Shown: positions 20,305-32,988 of the stretch, piece by piece | Layout of the letters: the number at the start of each line of letters is the position of its first letter | Position numbering within the stretch: position 1 is the stretch's first letter | Origin: Entophlyctis helioformis | Lineage: Eukaryota; Chytridiomycota; Chytridiomycetes; Chytridiales; Chytriomycetaceae | Direction: 5' to 3' | Length of the DNA: 64,000 nt | NCBI GenBank assembly: GCA_025526915.1 | Contig: JAHLKH010000089.1 | Span: forward strand, 39,263 to 103,262 | Program-made: the position numbers and the translations under genes | Notes under the pieces: model-generated | What the model saw: the letters and a program-made list of their open reading frames with translations, nothing else | Told to the model about the DNA's origin: nothing | The model's database searches: none

Positions 20305-23300
20305 TTACACAGACGCAAAGAGTGCGGCCAGCTTGGCCTTGAGCCCGAGAAGCTTGTCAACAGCAGCCTTGGTCACTGCCGCGTCTGCCTTGTTGGCCTT
20401 GAGCGTGCGCACTTGAGCGCCTTGCTCGGCAATCTCGGCCTCCAACGCGATCATCTCGGGTGTCTTGGCAGCACCGTCAGGCAGTGCCGCTGGAGCAGGA
20501 GGGGCCGCAGCCTTGCTCGACTTTTTGCCCGCCTTTCCGCCCTTGCCATCGGCAGTCTTGCCAGGCGCCACCGCGGCGCTGTTGGTCGTGTCCTGCTTGC
20601 CAGAGTACTTCTCGCGCAGCTCAATCTCACGCGCCTCCTCGATCTTCTTGAACAGGTACTCGGCGGCGCCAATCTGGTGTCCTGCGCCAATGTCGGTTGC
20701 AGTCCACTTGTCTGTAATGCGACGCTGCGGCAGGTTGAGCTGGCGCATGATGCTTGCCGACGTGGCGGGCATGTACGGGTAGACGATCGACGAGAGAAGG
20801 TACACGAGGTTGGCCGCGGTGGCTACCACATTGTCGCAGCGAGAGCGGGCATTGGCAAACAGACTGTTGTCGATGCGGTTTTCCTGGAGATACTGGTTGC
20901 CGCGTGCTGAAATGTCCATAAACAGACGCAGGCCCTGGCGGATTTTGACGCCTTCCAGAGTCTCGACAAACTGAGCCAACAGAGCGCCAACATCAGCGAC
21001 AAGCTTTTGCTCGGGCTCCTCGGTAACCGTGTACACAGGAATCACGCCGTCGTACTTGGCATGGATGAACTTGATGACGCGGTTGACAAAGTTGCCAAGG
21101 TTGGCCAGGAGCTCGTTGTTGTTGGCGGCAATGAACGACGCCCACGAAAACTGCGAGTCGCTGGTTTCGGGACGGATCGACAGCAGGTAGTAGCGCCAGA
21201 CATCCGCAGGGATGCCAGAGTCTACCACGTTGTTGCCAAAGACGCCAACACCGCGAGACTTGGAGAACTTGCCAGACTCGTACTGGAGGTACTCTGACAG
21301 ATGGGAAATGGATTAGATGGAGTGGCCGAGAAGACTGCCGCTCTTTGGCAACTGCTGTCTCCTCTCTGCTCGGCAGACTTACCGGTGGTGCTCAGATGGT
21401 GCAAAAGGGTCCATGGGTCGCCTGTGCCAAGAAGCGTCGATGGGAAGATCACCGTGTGGAATGGCACATTGTCCTTGCCCATGAACTGGTACAGCTGCAC
21501 ATCCTTGGGGTTGCGCCACCACTGCTTCCATTCAGGCGTGTACGTGGCCGTAATCGACAGGTATCTGTGGTCATGCGTGTCAACATGAGTGAGGGCAGTG
21601 TGGAGAGACAGAGTTGATCTGCATGACAGAACACAGAACGCACCCAATCGGAGCGTCAAACCAGACGTAGAAAACCTTGTTTTCGTAGCCCTTGCGTGGC
21701 ACAGGCGTTCCCCACTTGAGATCGCGCGTAATGCAACGAGGCTTGAGACCCTCCTTGAGCCAGCTGTTGGTGATTGTCTGGCTGTTGGCGGACCAGCTTC
21801 CTGTTGGTAGAATTGACATTGTTCGGCAATCGGAAGAGCAGAAACGAATGAATGAGCATAAACATACACACCTTCCTTGGTGCCATGCTATGCCATGCCA
21901 TGCCATGTAACCGTACCTTCCATGCTTGTCTTTTTGAACCACTCCTCCAGCTTGGGCTGCTGGCCAGTGAGGTTCAAGAAAAGATGGCGAGAGTCGCGCA
22001 CGCTGGGCGATGCACCGTCAAGTTTGCAGCGAGGGTTCTTGAGTTCAATCGCGTTCAGCAACTTGCCACATCCATCGCACTGGTCGCCACGTGCATCCTA
22101 TACGTGGGTGCACACGCAACGCGCCATTAGCGGGTCAGAATGGATCGGGAGGTTGGATGCCGGCAAACACACGGCCACTGCGCATTGTGCTACATACATC
22201 AAAACCACAGAGAGGGCAAGTGCCTTCAACAAACCGATCAGCAAGGAACCTGAGGAACAGCAGGCAGGATTATGTGGATTGTCAGTATCCGAACCGCCGG
22301 CATAAGCTGCGAGATGCTTGGCAGCCTGCTTACGACTTGTGGGTATCGCAGTAGAGCTGTGTCACAGTGTCTTCAATGACATGGCCATTCTTCTCCAGCT
22401 TGAGGTAGATATCCTGCGCGATCTCGGTTTGCTGCGGTGTGGTGGTGCGGCCAAACTTGTCAAAATCGATGCCGAACCACTTGTAGCTCTCGTCGTGGAA
22501 CTTGTAGTACTTGTCGCAGAGGTCCTTGCATGACATCTTCTCCTCAATGGCCTTGGTCTCTGTGGCAGTGCCGTACTCGTCCGTGCCAGCAATGTAAAGC
22601 ACGTTGTAGCCTCTCAGACGCGCGTATCTGGCATGGTCTTTCGGTGAGCATTCGGTTGTCGTTGATAAAAGCGCAACTGTAAAGATACACCCTGCGAGAA
22701 ACGGATCAACGCACCTTGCAAACACATCGGCACTAAGAACAGAGCCAATGATGTTTCCGAGATGAGGAATGTTGTTGACATAGGGCAGTGCGCTGGTCAC
22801 AAGTACATTGCGCATGTTCTTCTTGGGCAGCCTGTCAATAGGCAAGTGGCGAATATCCAAAGCAAGAGATTGAGCATATAGCCACGATTCGTAGATGAAC
22901 CGAAACTCTGGGTCTTGACTTACACTGTCCGGGTGTGATGGTCAAGAGCGATGGTGACCTTGCTGTCGACCTTTGGCGGCGGAAGGCTTGCGGCAGGGGC
23001 AGGGGCAGACACCGATGCCTCCGGCCCGGCATTGGACGCGCTCGATCCAGCAGCCTGAGGAGAGATCGTAGCCCATGCATCGCCCAGACAGGTTGACATG
23101 GACAGGGCAAGGCGGCATGCATTGTCAGGGTCCGGATGCACCAAACGACAGCAATTGTTTTTGAATGCCTTGGCAAGATCCAGGGAATTGTACCTTCCAA
23201 GCCGCGACGGCAGCAGCGTACTTTGGGTACTTGAGTGCAGTCTCAAACCAGCGAGTGAGAGAAGGCTGCTTCTCGGCAACCTTCTTGCGGAGAGCGTCGT

Positions 23301-24171
23301 TTGAGAGCAGAGAGTAAAAGGCGGCAAAGACGATGATGGACGCCGAGCTGGTGTCCTACAAAGACGGTAACGAACCATAAACAGCAAGACCGCGTCAGCC
23401 ACTGGATAGCTACGGATCTGAATGAACGCCAAGAGAGCGCCTTTCTGACCTTGAAGCCGACGGCATTTTCCAAAAGGTTGTTGGCGTGGACAAGGGCAGA
23501 GGACAGAGGATCCGAGGCAACGTCTGCCGAGCCGTTAATGGTCGCAAGGACGCTCCGCTCAAACTCGCTGATCGTGCCGACCTTGGCACGAATCCACGAG
23601 TCGGCAGACTGGTGCTTCAAGACGATGTACCTGTCCAAAGCCAGATGCATGTGCATGGGTCAGATCGACGCGGCCACACGACAGGAGCAGAGAGCGAGCG
23701 TGGCTCATCCGACTCGGCCAACTCACCCAACCGCCGTGTTGGCGTCAGCGAGAATGAGACCAGAAGGAGTGACAAGGCGGACGCTCGACTGGAAAGGCGT
23801 GGCTTTGGCTGTGGTTGTATGGCGGCCGGATGGTTGGGGCAGGGCAGTGGGAGGTTTGGTGCACCAGCCGGGCACAGCGTCAGCCAAGACGGACGGACGG
23901 GTGCAACGCAGCGGACAGCGTGGAAAACAAGGGTCGAGATCAGGAGCCGCCCGAGCAGCTGCTCGGCCAGCGACAGCAGCCAGGCCGGGCGGGCAGGCAG
24001 GCTTGGCCGCGGGAGGCAGCCAGCGGCAGGCGGGCACAACTCACGCAGGGCATCGGCACCCGATGCGACGGTGTACGGCAGGCCGGCGACTTCGAGCGCC
24101 ACCATCAGCTTGAGGGCAGCAGGGCTGGCGAGCGCAGCGGCATCGCCGGCAACGAGAAATCTGGCGGACAT
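20305..24171 (-). CDS. Cytosolic methionyl-tRNA synthetase with GST-like N-terminus and WHEP tail
   Basis: Charges tRNA-Met. The N-terminus ([20 protein letters not shown], from 24171) through about 23200 is a GST-like domain ([11 protein letters not shown], then [18 protein letters not shown]). An Ala/Pro linker leads to the class I core: [18 protein letters not shown] (HIGH-type signature), [16 protein letters not shown], a zinc-binding insert with [34 protein letters not shown] and [11 protein letters not shown] (KMSKS-type). The anticodon domain starts [21 protein letters not shown] Lys/Ala linker precedes a C-terminal WHEP helix pair ([20 protein letters not shown] ... [11 protein letters not shown]), stop at 20305. 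At least ten exons, each with AG/GT borders. A GST-plus-WHEP layout is usual in animals, so this deserves a phylogenetic look. Its start codon is 24 bp from that of the divergent neighbour. Confidence 0.95.
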
Positions 24172-24195
24172 TGTTGCGGTTTGCGGCAAGGCGAG

Positions 24196-25067
24196 ATGCG
24201 TCTGCTGCTGATCTTGAGCGCATGCATGAGTCTTGCCGACGGTCTTGCGGGCGAGCAGCAGCAACAGCAGCAACAGCAGCAACAGCAGCAACAGCAGGAC
24301 AGGACAGCAGGGACAGCAGAACGGCGTCGCTTCGGCCGCATCTGCTCCGTTTGAAAGCGAGGTGCTCGGCGACGCCAACTTTACGCTCTTGTACAACGGC
24401 ACCTGGGTGCTTCAGGCGTACGTGCTGGTTGCAGTGTCGGCCAGTGTCGGCCAGTGTCGGCCAGAGTCGGTGTCAAAGCTGACTCTGCAAATGCCACAGA
24501 TACCAGGGCGTCGGATGCCCCTTCTCAGACAAGCTGCAGACCATATGGCCCGCGATCGTCCAAGAGGGACACGTTGCCAACGACACGATCCGGTTTGCAA
24601 GCCTGGACGCTCAGCAGCACAGGGCAGCCACTACCGTGCTCGAAGTCAAGGTCTTTCCAACCATTAAGCTGTAAGTATTGCCACGCTCAGACACACATGG
24701 GCATGGGCATGCCTTTGGCGAGAGCCGGACATGTGCTGACGCCAAAGTCTCTGTCGAGCAGGATCCAGAATGGCAGCGTGTTCACGTATAGAGGCAATCT
24801 CACCAAGGCCGCCATCCTCGACTTCATTGCCAAGGGGTACCGCGATCTGCGATGGTACAATCGTCTTCCAACCACGTATTCGTTGCTGTAAGCAGCCGCA
24901 AGCGAGGCAAACGTACGTGCCAGCAATGTAACTAACTGCCCCCATGGATGCAAAACAGGAACAAGCTGCAGCTGGAGGCGTATTTTGCGGTGCAGGCCAT
25001 CGAGATGTACATCGCCAAGGCAATCTGTCGCTTTGTAAACCACACGCCATTGTTTTGTAAAGAATAG
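24196..25067 (+). CDS. Thioredoxin-fold secretory-pathway protein (PDI/TMX-like) with polyQ
   Basis: Begins with a probable signal peptide, MRLLLILSACMSLADGLAG, followed by polyQ from a CAG/CAA run (24255-24297). The thioredoxin-like domain reads FESEVLGDANFTLLYNGTWV, then GCPFSDKLQTIWPAIVQEG, TIRFASLDAQQH and the cis-Pro strand VKVFPTIKL. Exons are about 24196-24424, 24502-24670, 24762-24887 and 24959-25067, in phase. The active-site position is CPFS with one Cys instead of CxxC, so an oxidoreductase role is doubtful. After the domain come GYRDLRWYNRLP and a possible membrane helix near the end (YFAVQAIEMYIAKAI). The signal-peptide frame and thioredoxin frame differ by one across the polyQ tract, so an intron, an indel or a different start must be assumed. 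Confidence 0.6.
24254..24298 (+). repeat. CAG/CAA trinucleotide repeat
   Basis: Uninterrupted CAG/CAA triplets, about 14 units, lie in the first exon of the thioredoxin-like gene. Length changes here could move the reading frame. Confidence 0.9.
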
Positions 25068-25269
25068 GCCCGGTTCTGGATGTGGCTGGACTTTTTTCGG
25101 TGACCAAGTTGTTATTTGCGCTAGTATGTCTGCCAACTTTGGCAAGCCAAGCCAAGCCATGCTTCCGGAGGATTGGTATCAGCGAGGCATCAGAACCATC
25201 CACCTGCCGATAACTCTGCAATCTGTTCGCATACCACCGTTAGCGTATTGAGACCAAACGGTAGACTAG

Positions 25270-26336
25270 CTATCCAGCCAGCCAGCCCAGCAACAAGCGC
25301 ATGGTGGCGTTCATCTCGGCCATTACCTTCTTATGGTCCAGGAACGCGAGCCAGTCCGATGTGGCGGTGGGAAGAAGGCCCATTGCGCCGCATTTCCAGA
25401 TACCCAGGGCAAGATTGGCTGCCTGAATGACGACAAACGCGATCATGGGCAGGAGCAGCGGGTTGGACATCATTGCAAGGATGGCAGCAACGCCTGTCGG
25501 AGCCTTGGCGGAAGAAACAGTCTGGAAGCGTTCAAAGACTGAACGTGCATTGAGCCACGACGCGCATGCGAGTGAGTGGCGATGGTTGGAGTCACATACA
25601 GCAACTGGCGCTTGATGGAGGGCTTGTGGTACATCACGGGCATACCTTGGCTCACGCCCATTGCCGCCTTGACCGAGTTGAACAGGAGCATGACCGTGAC
25701 GAGAATACTGAAGATCTGGATGCTGTTGCCTGACATGTAGAGCATGAATGCGTTCATCGGAATGCTCTTTGCTGGAGCAATGGCTGCGTCCCATGCTTTC
25801 TGTGATGGCCGGCGGGTCAGCGGGTCAGCACGGCACGGCACGCATACAGCCACCTGAAAGCCAAGAAAGACAGCCTGCCGGCCCTCGCAGATCCTGTCCA
25901 CGCACCTTGACCTTGAGCTTGGCAATCTCGTCGGCGTCAATGCCACCGTGAGCGACATCCTTGCCCTGCACGCCGTTGCCACAGGGATGAGCGTGAGTGA
26001 GCCGTGAAACAAAGAGTCTTGACGGAATAGCCTGCAGTCGTCTGGCATGGCAGCGGAAAGCACACAGTCGAGCTGGGGCTCTGTTTCTGGTTGTGTGTCT
26101 GTCTGTGTTCACGCCGCCTGCCAGAGACGCACGTTGGCAGCAGGCCAGTGCAGTGCGCCAGCAAGATCGGCCAGCCGCCAACTTACGCCAAGCTTGGAGG
26201 CGTCAAGCATAAAGCCTGGCGGGTCGACAATGTTCTCGTTGGACCGTTTGCTGCAGAGCGCCGTTGAAGAGTTGGGTGCCAGTCAGACGCACGCACACTG
26301 GAAAGAGAGCGACGAGACAGCCCAGTATCTCCTGCG
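25270..26336 (-). CDS. ER membrane protein complex subunit 4 (EMC4)
   Basis: Subunit of the EMC insertase, which places tail-anchored and multi-pass proteins into the ER membrane. The first exon from 26336 gives MRRRYWAVSSLSF. The next gives NENIVDPPGFMLDASKLG. The core exon has AWDAAIAPAKSIPMNAFMLY and MSGNSIQIFSILVTVMLLFN (first membrane segments), then PVMYHKPSIKRQLLY. The last exon has LLLPMIAFVVIQAANLALGI, WKCGAMGLLPTATSDWLAFL (the family signature) and TAG at 25270-25272. The start is chosen because RRYWAVSSLS matches the conserved N-terminus and splices in phase 2. It is divergent from the meckelin gene. Confidence 0.9.
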
Positions 26337-26451
26337 CATGAACACGCAGCCGGCATGAACGCACCCCGAAGCGTCGATGCTGCTGCAATCAAACGACCAC
26401 GCCATGATCAATGTTGGTTTGACGTCCAACCACGCAACACGACGAAACTTG

Positions 26452-29400
26452 ATGGCATCAGCAAAGACGCTTGCTGCCGTCGGCTTGACTGTTGCAGCCA
26501 CGCTGTCTTGTCTGGCAAATGCCGCTCTTGTGCCGGAGCTCTCGTTTGCGCTGGAGCCCATCGTCACGCCCGTGTGCTCGGCATCTGCGTCGGCCGTATT
26601 CGATCCAACTCTGCAGGAGTGCAGCTCATGTCCACAATATCTGGTGTCCGGCTCAACATGTAAGTCACATGCAGTGCAGCACCAATGCTCCTCGCGCTGC
26701 AAAACACGAGTGCCTGCGCAGCCCATGAACGGGCCGGCCTGCTCGTACCTGCTCGTGTCTGCTCGTGCCTGCTCGTGTTTGCTCGTGCCTGCTCGTGTTT
26801 GCTCGTGCCTGCTCGTGTCTGCTTGTGCCTGGGCAGCTCGCTGCAGACTGCTGTTGCTCACACCATCACCGCGACAAACAACATCCGCGTCACAACCTCG
26901 CATCGCGAACACGGACACCTTTCGTGCATCGCTCACCACAGCAACTTGCACGTGCTCAACGGGTCTGCGGCAAGTGGGCGTCTCATGCGTCACATGCACA
27001 TCATCCCAGGTCCCGTCCTACGACGGAACGTTCTGTCTCACATGTCCCGGATCGGCGCCCCGTCCACTTTGACGATTGGCAATACAACCATCCGTGTTTG
27101 TGCTTGTTCCCAGGGCGAGTACGTTGGTAAGTTTGTGCCGGAATGTCCAAGGCTTGATGTGGGATTGTTGGCTGATGCATCCTCTTGTCCAGTTGATCGA
27201 GATGTGACCGGCCTTCCTCTGTCGACCGCCACTTGCAGTGCATGCCCAAGCGGCTTCTATCCGTCGGTGGACCTGTCAACGTGCTTGGCGTGCCCAGATA
27301 TCAACAACATGGTCGCCACTTTGTCTGGCGGATCGTATTCATGCTCGTGCAAGACTGGCGGCGGGTTAAATGCCAACCTGGTGAGCCACATCACGCAATC
27401 TATCAGAGCTTATGGCTGCTGTAGTCTTTTGTTCCCTTTGTCTGCTGACACGCATAACGCTCATGTCCAGCAAGGAGGACTGTGCGTTGCAGACACAGCC
27501 GTCAGCCGCGTCATTACAACATACGGCACCGTGCAATCGTCTATTACTTACCAGGTGGGCAAGCCAAACGATTCATTCGCACAACATGACGGGTCATGCA
27601 TGGCTGAAGTGCTCACTTGACTTGATCTCCCCAGGACGTCGTCGATTCTGCTGGGCAAGCAACAAGCCTGACGGTCCAGTCCGACCTGTTCAACAACAAC
27701 TATGTCAAGGCGATTTCAAAATGCGATGTAGGTGATACACCAGGCCAAGGAGGTTGCCGACGAGTAGACGCGTCCCACTAATACACACGACGTTACTATT
27801 CAAGGGCGACGGTGATGTGTTGAGCTGCCAGCTTCTGGCCAACTTGTGCGTGCTGTCCATGTACGATCAGTCGTCAAGACTATGCGCTGCGTACCTGAAG
27901 CTTGCAAAGGCGCGGCAAAGCATCAAATCTTCTCCATATGACGACCAGTAAGCGACGTGTTCTGCGCGGTGCTGCGTTGGGTGCTGCGTCAATGATCCCA
28001 AGTCGTCAATGCTAAACACATTATGCCAATTTGTGATAATCGGCAATTCTCGTCCAAACCTGCACGCCACCTTGTGCCCACAACACTATTAATCGTGGTG
28101 TGGATCAGGCCATTTGGACTGCCGTGGCTCTACTACGGAACCGTCAACCGCGAGCTGCCGCAAACAACGCGCAATCGGATTCCAGGCATCACCCTCGACG
28201 TGTCTGGTGGTGCGGTACGCAACATCCATCGTGCTGCACACATGGCATTTCTGCTGCTACAGGCTGACAGGACTGCTGCTCTTCAAACCGGATCACGTTT
28301 GGAATCAAGGGCGTATCGTCGCTGCCGTTTGTGCTTGGCGTCTACCGCCTCAATGGATCGTTTGTTGGCTTCCAGAATCTGACAACGGAGCTGCAGGTAG
28401 TTGCGGATGAGAAATGCCGAGGATCTGCTTGGCACTAAACAACAAACTATTGTTCTGTAACAGCTCTGCCAGAGCGATCCGACAACGATGAGCAAGTGGA
28501 GAAAAGTCGCACACAACTACATCACATCGTGCACGTTGAACCTGTCCAATTTTCTGGCGGCTGGCTACGAGACCTACTTTTACGAGCTTTGTGTGTTGAA
28601 TTGGCGGCTGTATCGTTGCAGGGCTGTTGTGCATGCCGTTTGCTTGCATGCTGCATGCTGATCTTGAGTCTTCAAATGTCCTCGCAGTTTTGCTCGAGAC
28701 GTCGGGGTCGCTGTACCCGATCCCAGTCCGCATCACCAACTACCGCTCAACAGCAGGCACTTTGGTGAATGCGAATCCGTCAGCTATCGACTGGAGCAAC
28801 AACCAGCTGGTGCGGCGGTTCTTTATTGTCGACACCGTCAGCGGGATCTCAAGCGGATCGCTCAACGTCATCCGCATTCCGACATCCATATCCATTTGGA
28901 TTTACAAGGCCACAAACCAGGCCGGGAAAATCCTGTTGCCGATCCTGGACATGACGTACACTGAGCGTGATGTGTCTACCATCTCCAAGCTGGATTCGTC
29001 AAAAGTATCGAGCCCTACTGTCCAGTTTTCGGTCTACTATGACCAAGACTCGTCGTATCTTCGCCAGGTCCTGACGATCCTGCTGGTCATCGTTGTGTCT
29101 GCCGGCATCATTTACGCATTCTATCTTGCACGTCTATGGAATTCGCGCAACCTGGGACCATACGACTCGATCGATGTCATGGTAAGTCTCGGGAAGCGAT
29201 CCAGCCAGCCATGCGATCTGACATGGTTCCATGATGGCTCCGTGTTCCAAACGGCAGTTTGTCTTGCGGTTCCTGCTCACGGTGTGCGAGTGTCTCGGCC
29301 CACTGTTGGGCATCTTTGTCTACGTCGTGTGCCTTTACTTTTTCGTGTTCTTCAAGGCACAAAGCCTGCTGTTCATCTGCTTGCCGTACGCTCCGGCGGA

Positions 29401-31253
29401 CGTGTCTGTGCTAATGACGGCTGTCGCAGGCGTCGCCGCGGCCGAGGTATGTGCATCGTCTGTCTCGTCCTATTGCCCCTCCATGCCAAAACGCGTTGCA
29501 TAGTATGGCGGAGCTGACGCACGTTGTATCAAGATGGCATTCATTGTCCGGTACCTTGCCAGGCAATGCTCTGCACAGGTGTTTTTCATCGACTGGGAAC
29601 GAAGCAAGGGTCGCGTACTTGGAGCAGGATCTCCAGACCAAGGGACTGCCGCATCAGCAGCACATTCATCTCCACTTTCGCCAATGGCCGTTTCAGGATC
29701 GGCGGCTTCAGCAGCTACGTCTTCCCTCGTTCCGTCACCTGTCAGCGTTTGGAGAAGCATCTTCATGGCAAACCAGTGGAACACGCTGCAGGTAAAACAC
29801 ATGTAGCATGTGTGTGTCATTTGCCTAGCCTGCATACGCACAGCTGCCTGCTAACGCTGGCTGCTAGACCTACCGTCGCGTTCATATCGAGTTTACGCTG
29901 ATCATGCTCCTGGTACTGCTCGAGGGACTTGAGCTGCGCAATCTGGCAACTGAGCGAGCTGGACTGCGGGATATTTCGTCAGACGCGCTTAGCCCGATTC
30001 TCGTCGTCGCTGTGGACACGACATTCTGGCTGCTTCTGGTTGTTGTTCAGGTAACAGGCTGAAGGACTGCAAATGACCGTCGCGATGGCGCAGGTGACTA
30101 ACACGGCAGGTTACAACACCATTGACGCCAGCTGATTGTGCATGGAGGATTCTATGCTCGCTTTTACCGGAACAAGCTGCTGCAGTACATTGACATTCTG
30201 TCTCTTGCCAACGTCAGCCTGGTTCTTTTTGACACGCCGTCCCACGGATACTATATTCATGGGCGATCTGTGCATGCTGTTGCAGACACCAACATGGAGG
30301 AACTCAACGGCTTCCTGCGCAAGGAAGCTGTAAGCATAGCGGATCTATGCTCAAACGATCCCTGAGCGAATATCCGATGAGCATGCTCCTGACATGTTCT
30401 TGGACAGAATGACATGGTGCCCCGACGGGGTCTGCAGGACACCCACCAGCAGTCGTTTGAGGTTTTTGTCACTCTCAAGACACGCGCGACTCTGGATAAG
30501 CTGTACGAGAAACGCACTGCATCTCCCGCGGTAAGTCGTGGCATCCGTTGCCGTCGGCCTCGCGGATTGGGCGCTGACGGTTGTCTTGACTGTGCGCCTG
30601 CCAGGAGACAATACGGACAAACAGAATGGTCAACAGGCTCACGATATGTGCGGATGATGGCTGGCATGCTTGCAGACCGATGAACGCCAACCCGACCGTT
30701 TATGGCTGACTTGTCTTGCGATCATGTCCTACTATTGGCGCACACAACAGATGATGCGGGCGGTGGCGGTCCATCAGCGCCTATTAAGCCAGCCAGCGAG
30801 CCCATGCTAAAACAGTACAAGCAGATCAACAAGTTTCTCAAGTCGTTCCTTGACCAAGTATGCATCTTGTCCGTGGCGTGTCCAGTCAGTGAGAGAATCT
30901 GTTTGATTGCTGACTGCTGAAGAATGCTGCCGCAGAACCTCAAAGATGTGCCCTACACGATTCGCGAAAGGACATACTTTGAGCGGTTCTTGACATCGCC
31001 CGATCCGTCTGAAGGCAACGTCTTTTTCCCAAACGAGCTTGGGTTTGCGCGATCGCTTCTGTACGGACTGGAGATGCACATGCTGCTTGCGTACGCTTTC
31101 CTCTTTGCGTTTGCGGATCTGGTAACGGGAAAGCCGGTGCAAGCGGCAGTTGCCGTATGGATCGTTGACAGCGTGCTCGTGTTTCTGCGGAGGCATTTTG
31201 GCGAGATGAATCTGTCGCAAAAGACCTTGCTGGACTGGAAGTTTTTGGTCTGA
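26452..31253 (+). CDS. Meckelin (TMEM67), ciliary transition-zone membrane protein
   Basis: In animals this protein sits in the ciliary transition zone. Many exons are present. The start at 26452 gives a clear signal peptide (MASAKTLAAVGLTVAATLSC); in-frame ATGs at 26377 and 26404 are alternatives. The ectodomain begins Cys-rich (CSSCPQYLVSGST, CSACPSGFYPSVDLSTCLAC). The middle has RRFFIVDTVSGISSGSLNVI and QFSVYYDQDSSYLRQVLTI, leading into the membrane domain. The strongest matches are VFFIDWERSKGRVL (about 29580), SVWRSIFMANQWNTLQ, FDTPSHGYYIHGRSVHAVAD (about 30230), TNMEELNGFLRKEA, QINKFLKSFLDQ and the C-terminus GEMNLSQKTLLDWKFLV. Such a gene is expected only in organisms with a cilium or flagellum. 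Small-exon limits were not all fixed. Confidence 0.9.
26735..26835 (+). repeat. 10-bp minisatellite (CTGCTCGTGC type) in meckelin intron
   Basis: About nine tandem units alternating GCTCGTGCCT and GCTCGTGTTT/TCT lie inside an intron between Cys-rich exons. Confidence 0.85.
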
Positions 31254-31402
31254 TACAAGAGCGAGCGGCGCAAATGCTTGGCATGGAATGAAGTGCAGTG
31301 AACCAAAGGGATTCATTGATTGGGCTCTCGTTGGAGACTGGGATGCGTCGAGCCGCAAGACACCGCTTTTGATCGGCACGTTGCAAGGTTTGGAAAGAAG
31401 GA

Positions 31403-32949
31403 TCACTTTGATTTGGTCGTCTCCGATACCTTGGCTGCTTTGCCAGACGCATCTGCAGGCTTGGAAGGCGCAGGACTGGACTGCTTGCCAAACTGCACGT
31501 GCCACACCTGCCGCACACGCTGCATGAGGATGGAGTTTTGGTTGGGACGGTAAAAGACCAGGTATGCTGCAAGCAAGTAGACGGCCCAGGTTGCCATTGC
31601 AAATGGAAAAGGGAGAATGCCACACGGGACCGAGAACACGAGCAAAGTCAGCATGGTACAGTTGATGGCCGTGACCTTGAGGTTGTGGTGCGTCGCCCAG
31701 TCTGGGTTGTTGACACGCGCGTGCTTGCTTGGCTTGTGGCCGATACGGGTTCCGCGCTCCTTGCGGAACAAGTGGATGGCATATTGGCCAGCAGGCGAGG
31801 CACGCAGCGCTTTAACGCGTTCTGCGACTGCCGGCGGCAGTGCCTTGATGGATGGCATGGAAATGCCCAAGTTGGTGCTCTCCAGCTCGAGATCGTCATC
31901 ATCGTCATTCAGAAAGAGGGCGAGGGAGGCGTGCGAGGCAAACGAAATGTCTGCGGCCGTGATCGAGGGGCCCGTCAAGAACGTTGATGGGCTGGCGACG
32001 CCAGAGTCCTTGTTGATGCGCGACAGGCCAGCAGCGCCGTCGGGCAGATGCGTGGCCAACTCCTTTTCTGCGCGGCGGAATCCCGCCTCGACTGTGGCCC
32101 AAGCAGCCTCCATACAGCCAGTCTTGCCGAGGTCGTAGGAGAGCCACATGGACCAGCTTATGACAGGCCACAGGAACTGGCTCAGCACGATCCAGTAGTT
32201 GAGGTGGGTCTGATCGCGCAGGTATTGGTTGGCCAGCTCCCGGCGCGACAAGAGGGTGTGGAGAAAGACGGTCTTGGCCGCCGCAGCGAATTCGCCGTCA
32301 AAGTGCTCTTGCAGGTCCAGAGCCTCGACTTTTGAATACAGGCGAATGCGGCCGGACCAGGCCTGCGAATAGAGATACATTAGGATCTCTGTTGGCGTGC
32401 GGAAGATCTGCCAATGTGGGCGGGAGCGGGCGGACAAGCGGGAGGGACGGTGTGAGCAGACATGCGGATGGGAGGGCATGCATCGCGAGGATGTGCGTCA
32501 GTGTGGTGGGCAGACCTCGTTCTTGTGGTTCATCAGGACGGGGACGCGTGTCTGCTGCTCGTCGGGCAAAGGCTTGGAGAACCCAAGCGTGACCCAGAGG
32601 TGGAGGCCCCAGGGCACATCGAGCTCCTCGTAGTTTGCGCCGTGCCTGTCCAGGGCCCACTTGACCATTTCTGTGAAAGGCAGGCCGCATGCAAGCAACG
32701 GCGTGTGGCGGTGGGTGAGACGGCCATGCGACGCTGTGGCGGGCGACACGCGGCGCAGCGCTTGTCGGCGCGACGTGTCTCAAGCGCGACGAAGGGCAAG
32801 ACAGCAGGGCAGCAGGGCAGCAGGGCAGGCTTACCGCAGTGCGAGTCCCACGGCACAGTGACGAGCGAGTAGCGGCCGGTGCTGTCTCCCAGAATCGGGC
32901 CATGGCCCTGTGCAGTCACCTTGCGGACGGCCTCGGGTTCTGTCGCCAT
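31403..32949 (-). CDS. GST-fold protein with C-terminal membrane segments
   Basis: Exon 1 (32835-32949) reads MATEPEAVRKVTAQGHGP ... VTVPWDSHC. Exon 2 (about 32515-32669) has EMVKWALDRHGANYEELDVP and RVPVLMNHKNE, the thioredoxin-like N-terminal half with the cis-Pro VPVL. Exon 3 continues IFRTPTEILMYLYSQA and holds the helical half, with FLTGPSITAADISFASHASL (the GST-C N-capping motif) and an acidic run near residue 230. After that, LTLLVFSVPCGILPF and ATWAVYLLAAYLVFY are membrane segments, then a short Lys/Ser tail ends at 31403. The second intron has a weak donor (GTCTGC). The substrate is unknown. Metaxin-like or fungal GST-like membrane proteins are the nearest idea, not an identification. 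Confidence 0.65.
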
Positions 32950-32988
32950 GCTGGTACAGATTTGACCTTTGGTTCGCTTTGTGGATCA

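Noticed and set aside
26735..26835. CRISPR-like spaced repeats
   Set aside because: A contiguous 10-bp minisatellite without spacers, inside a eukaryotic intron.
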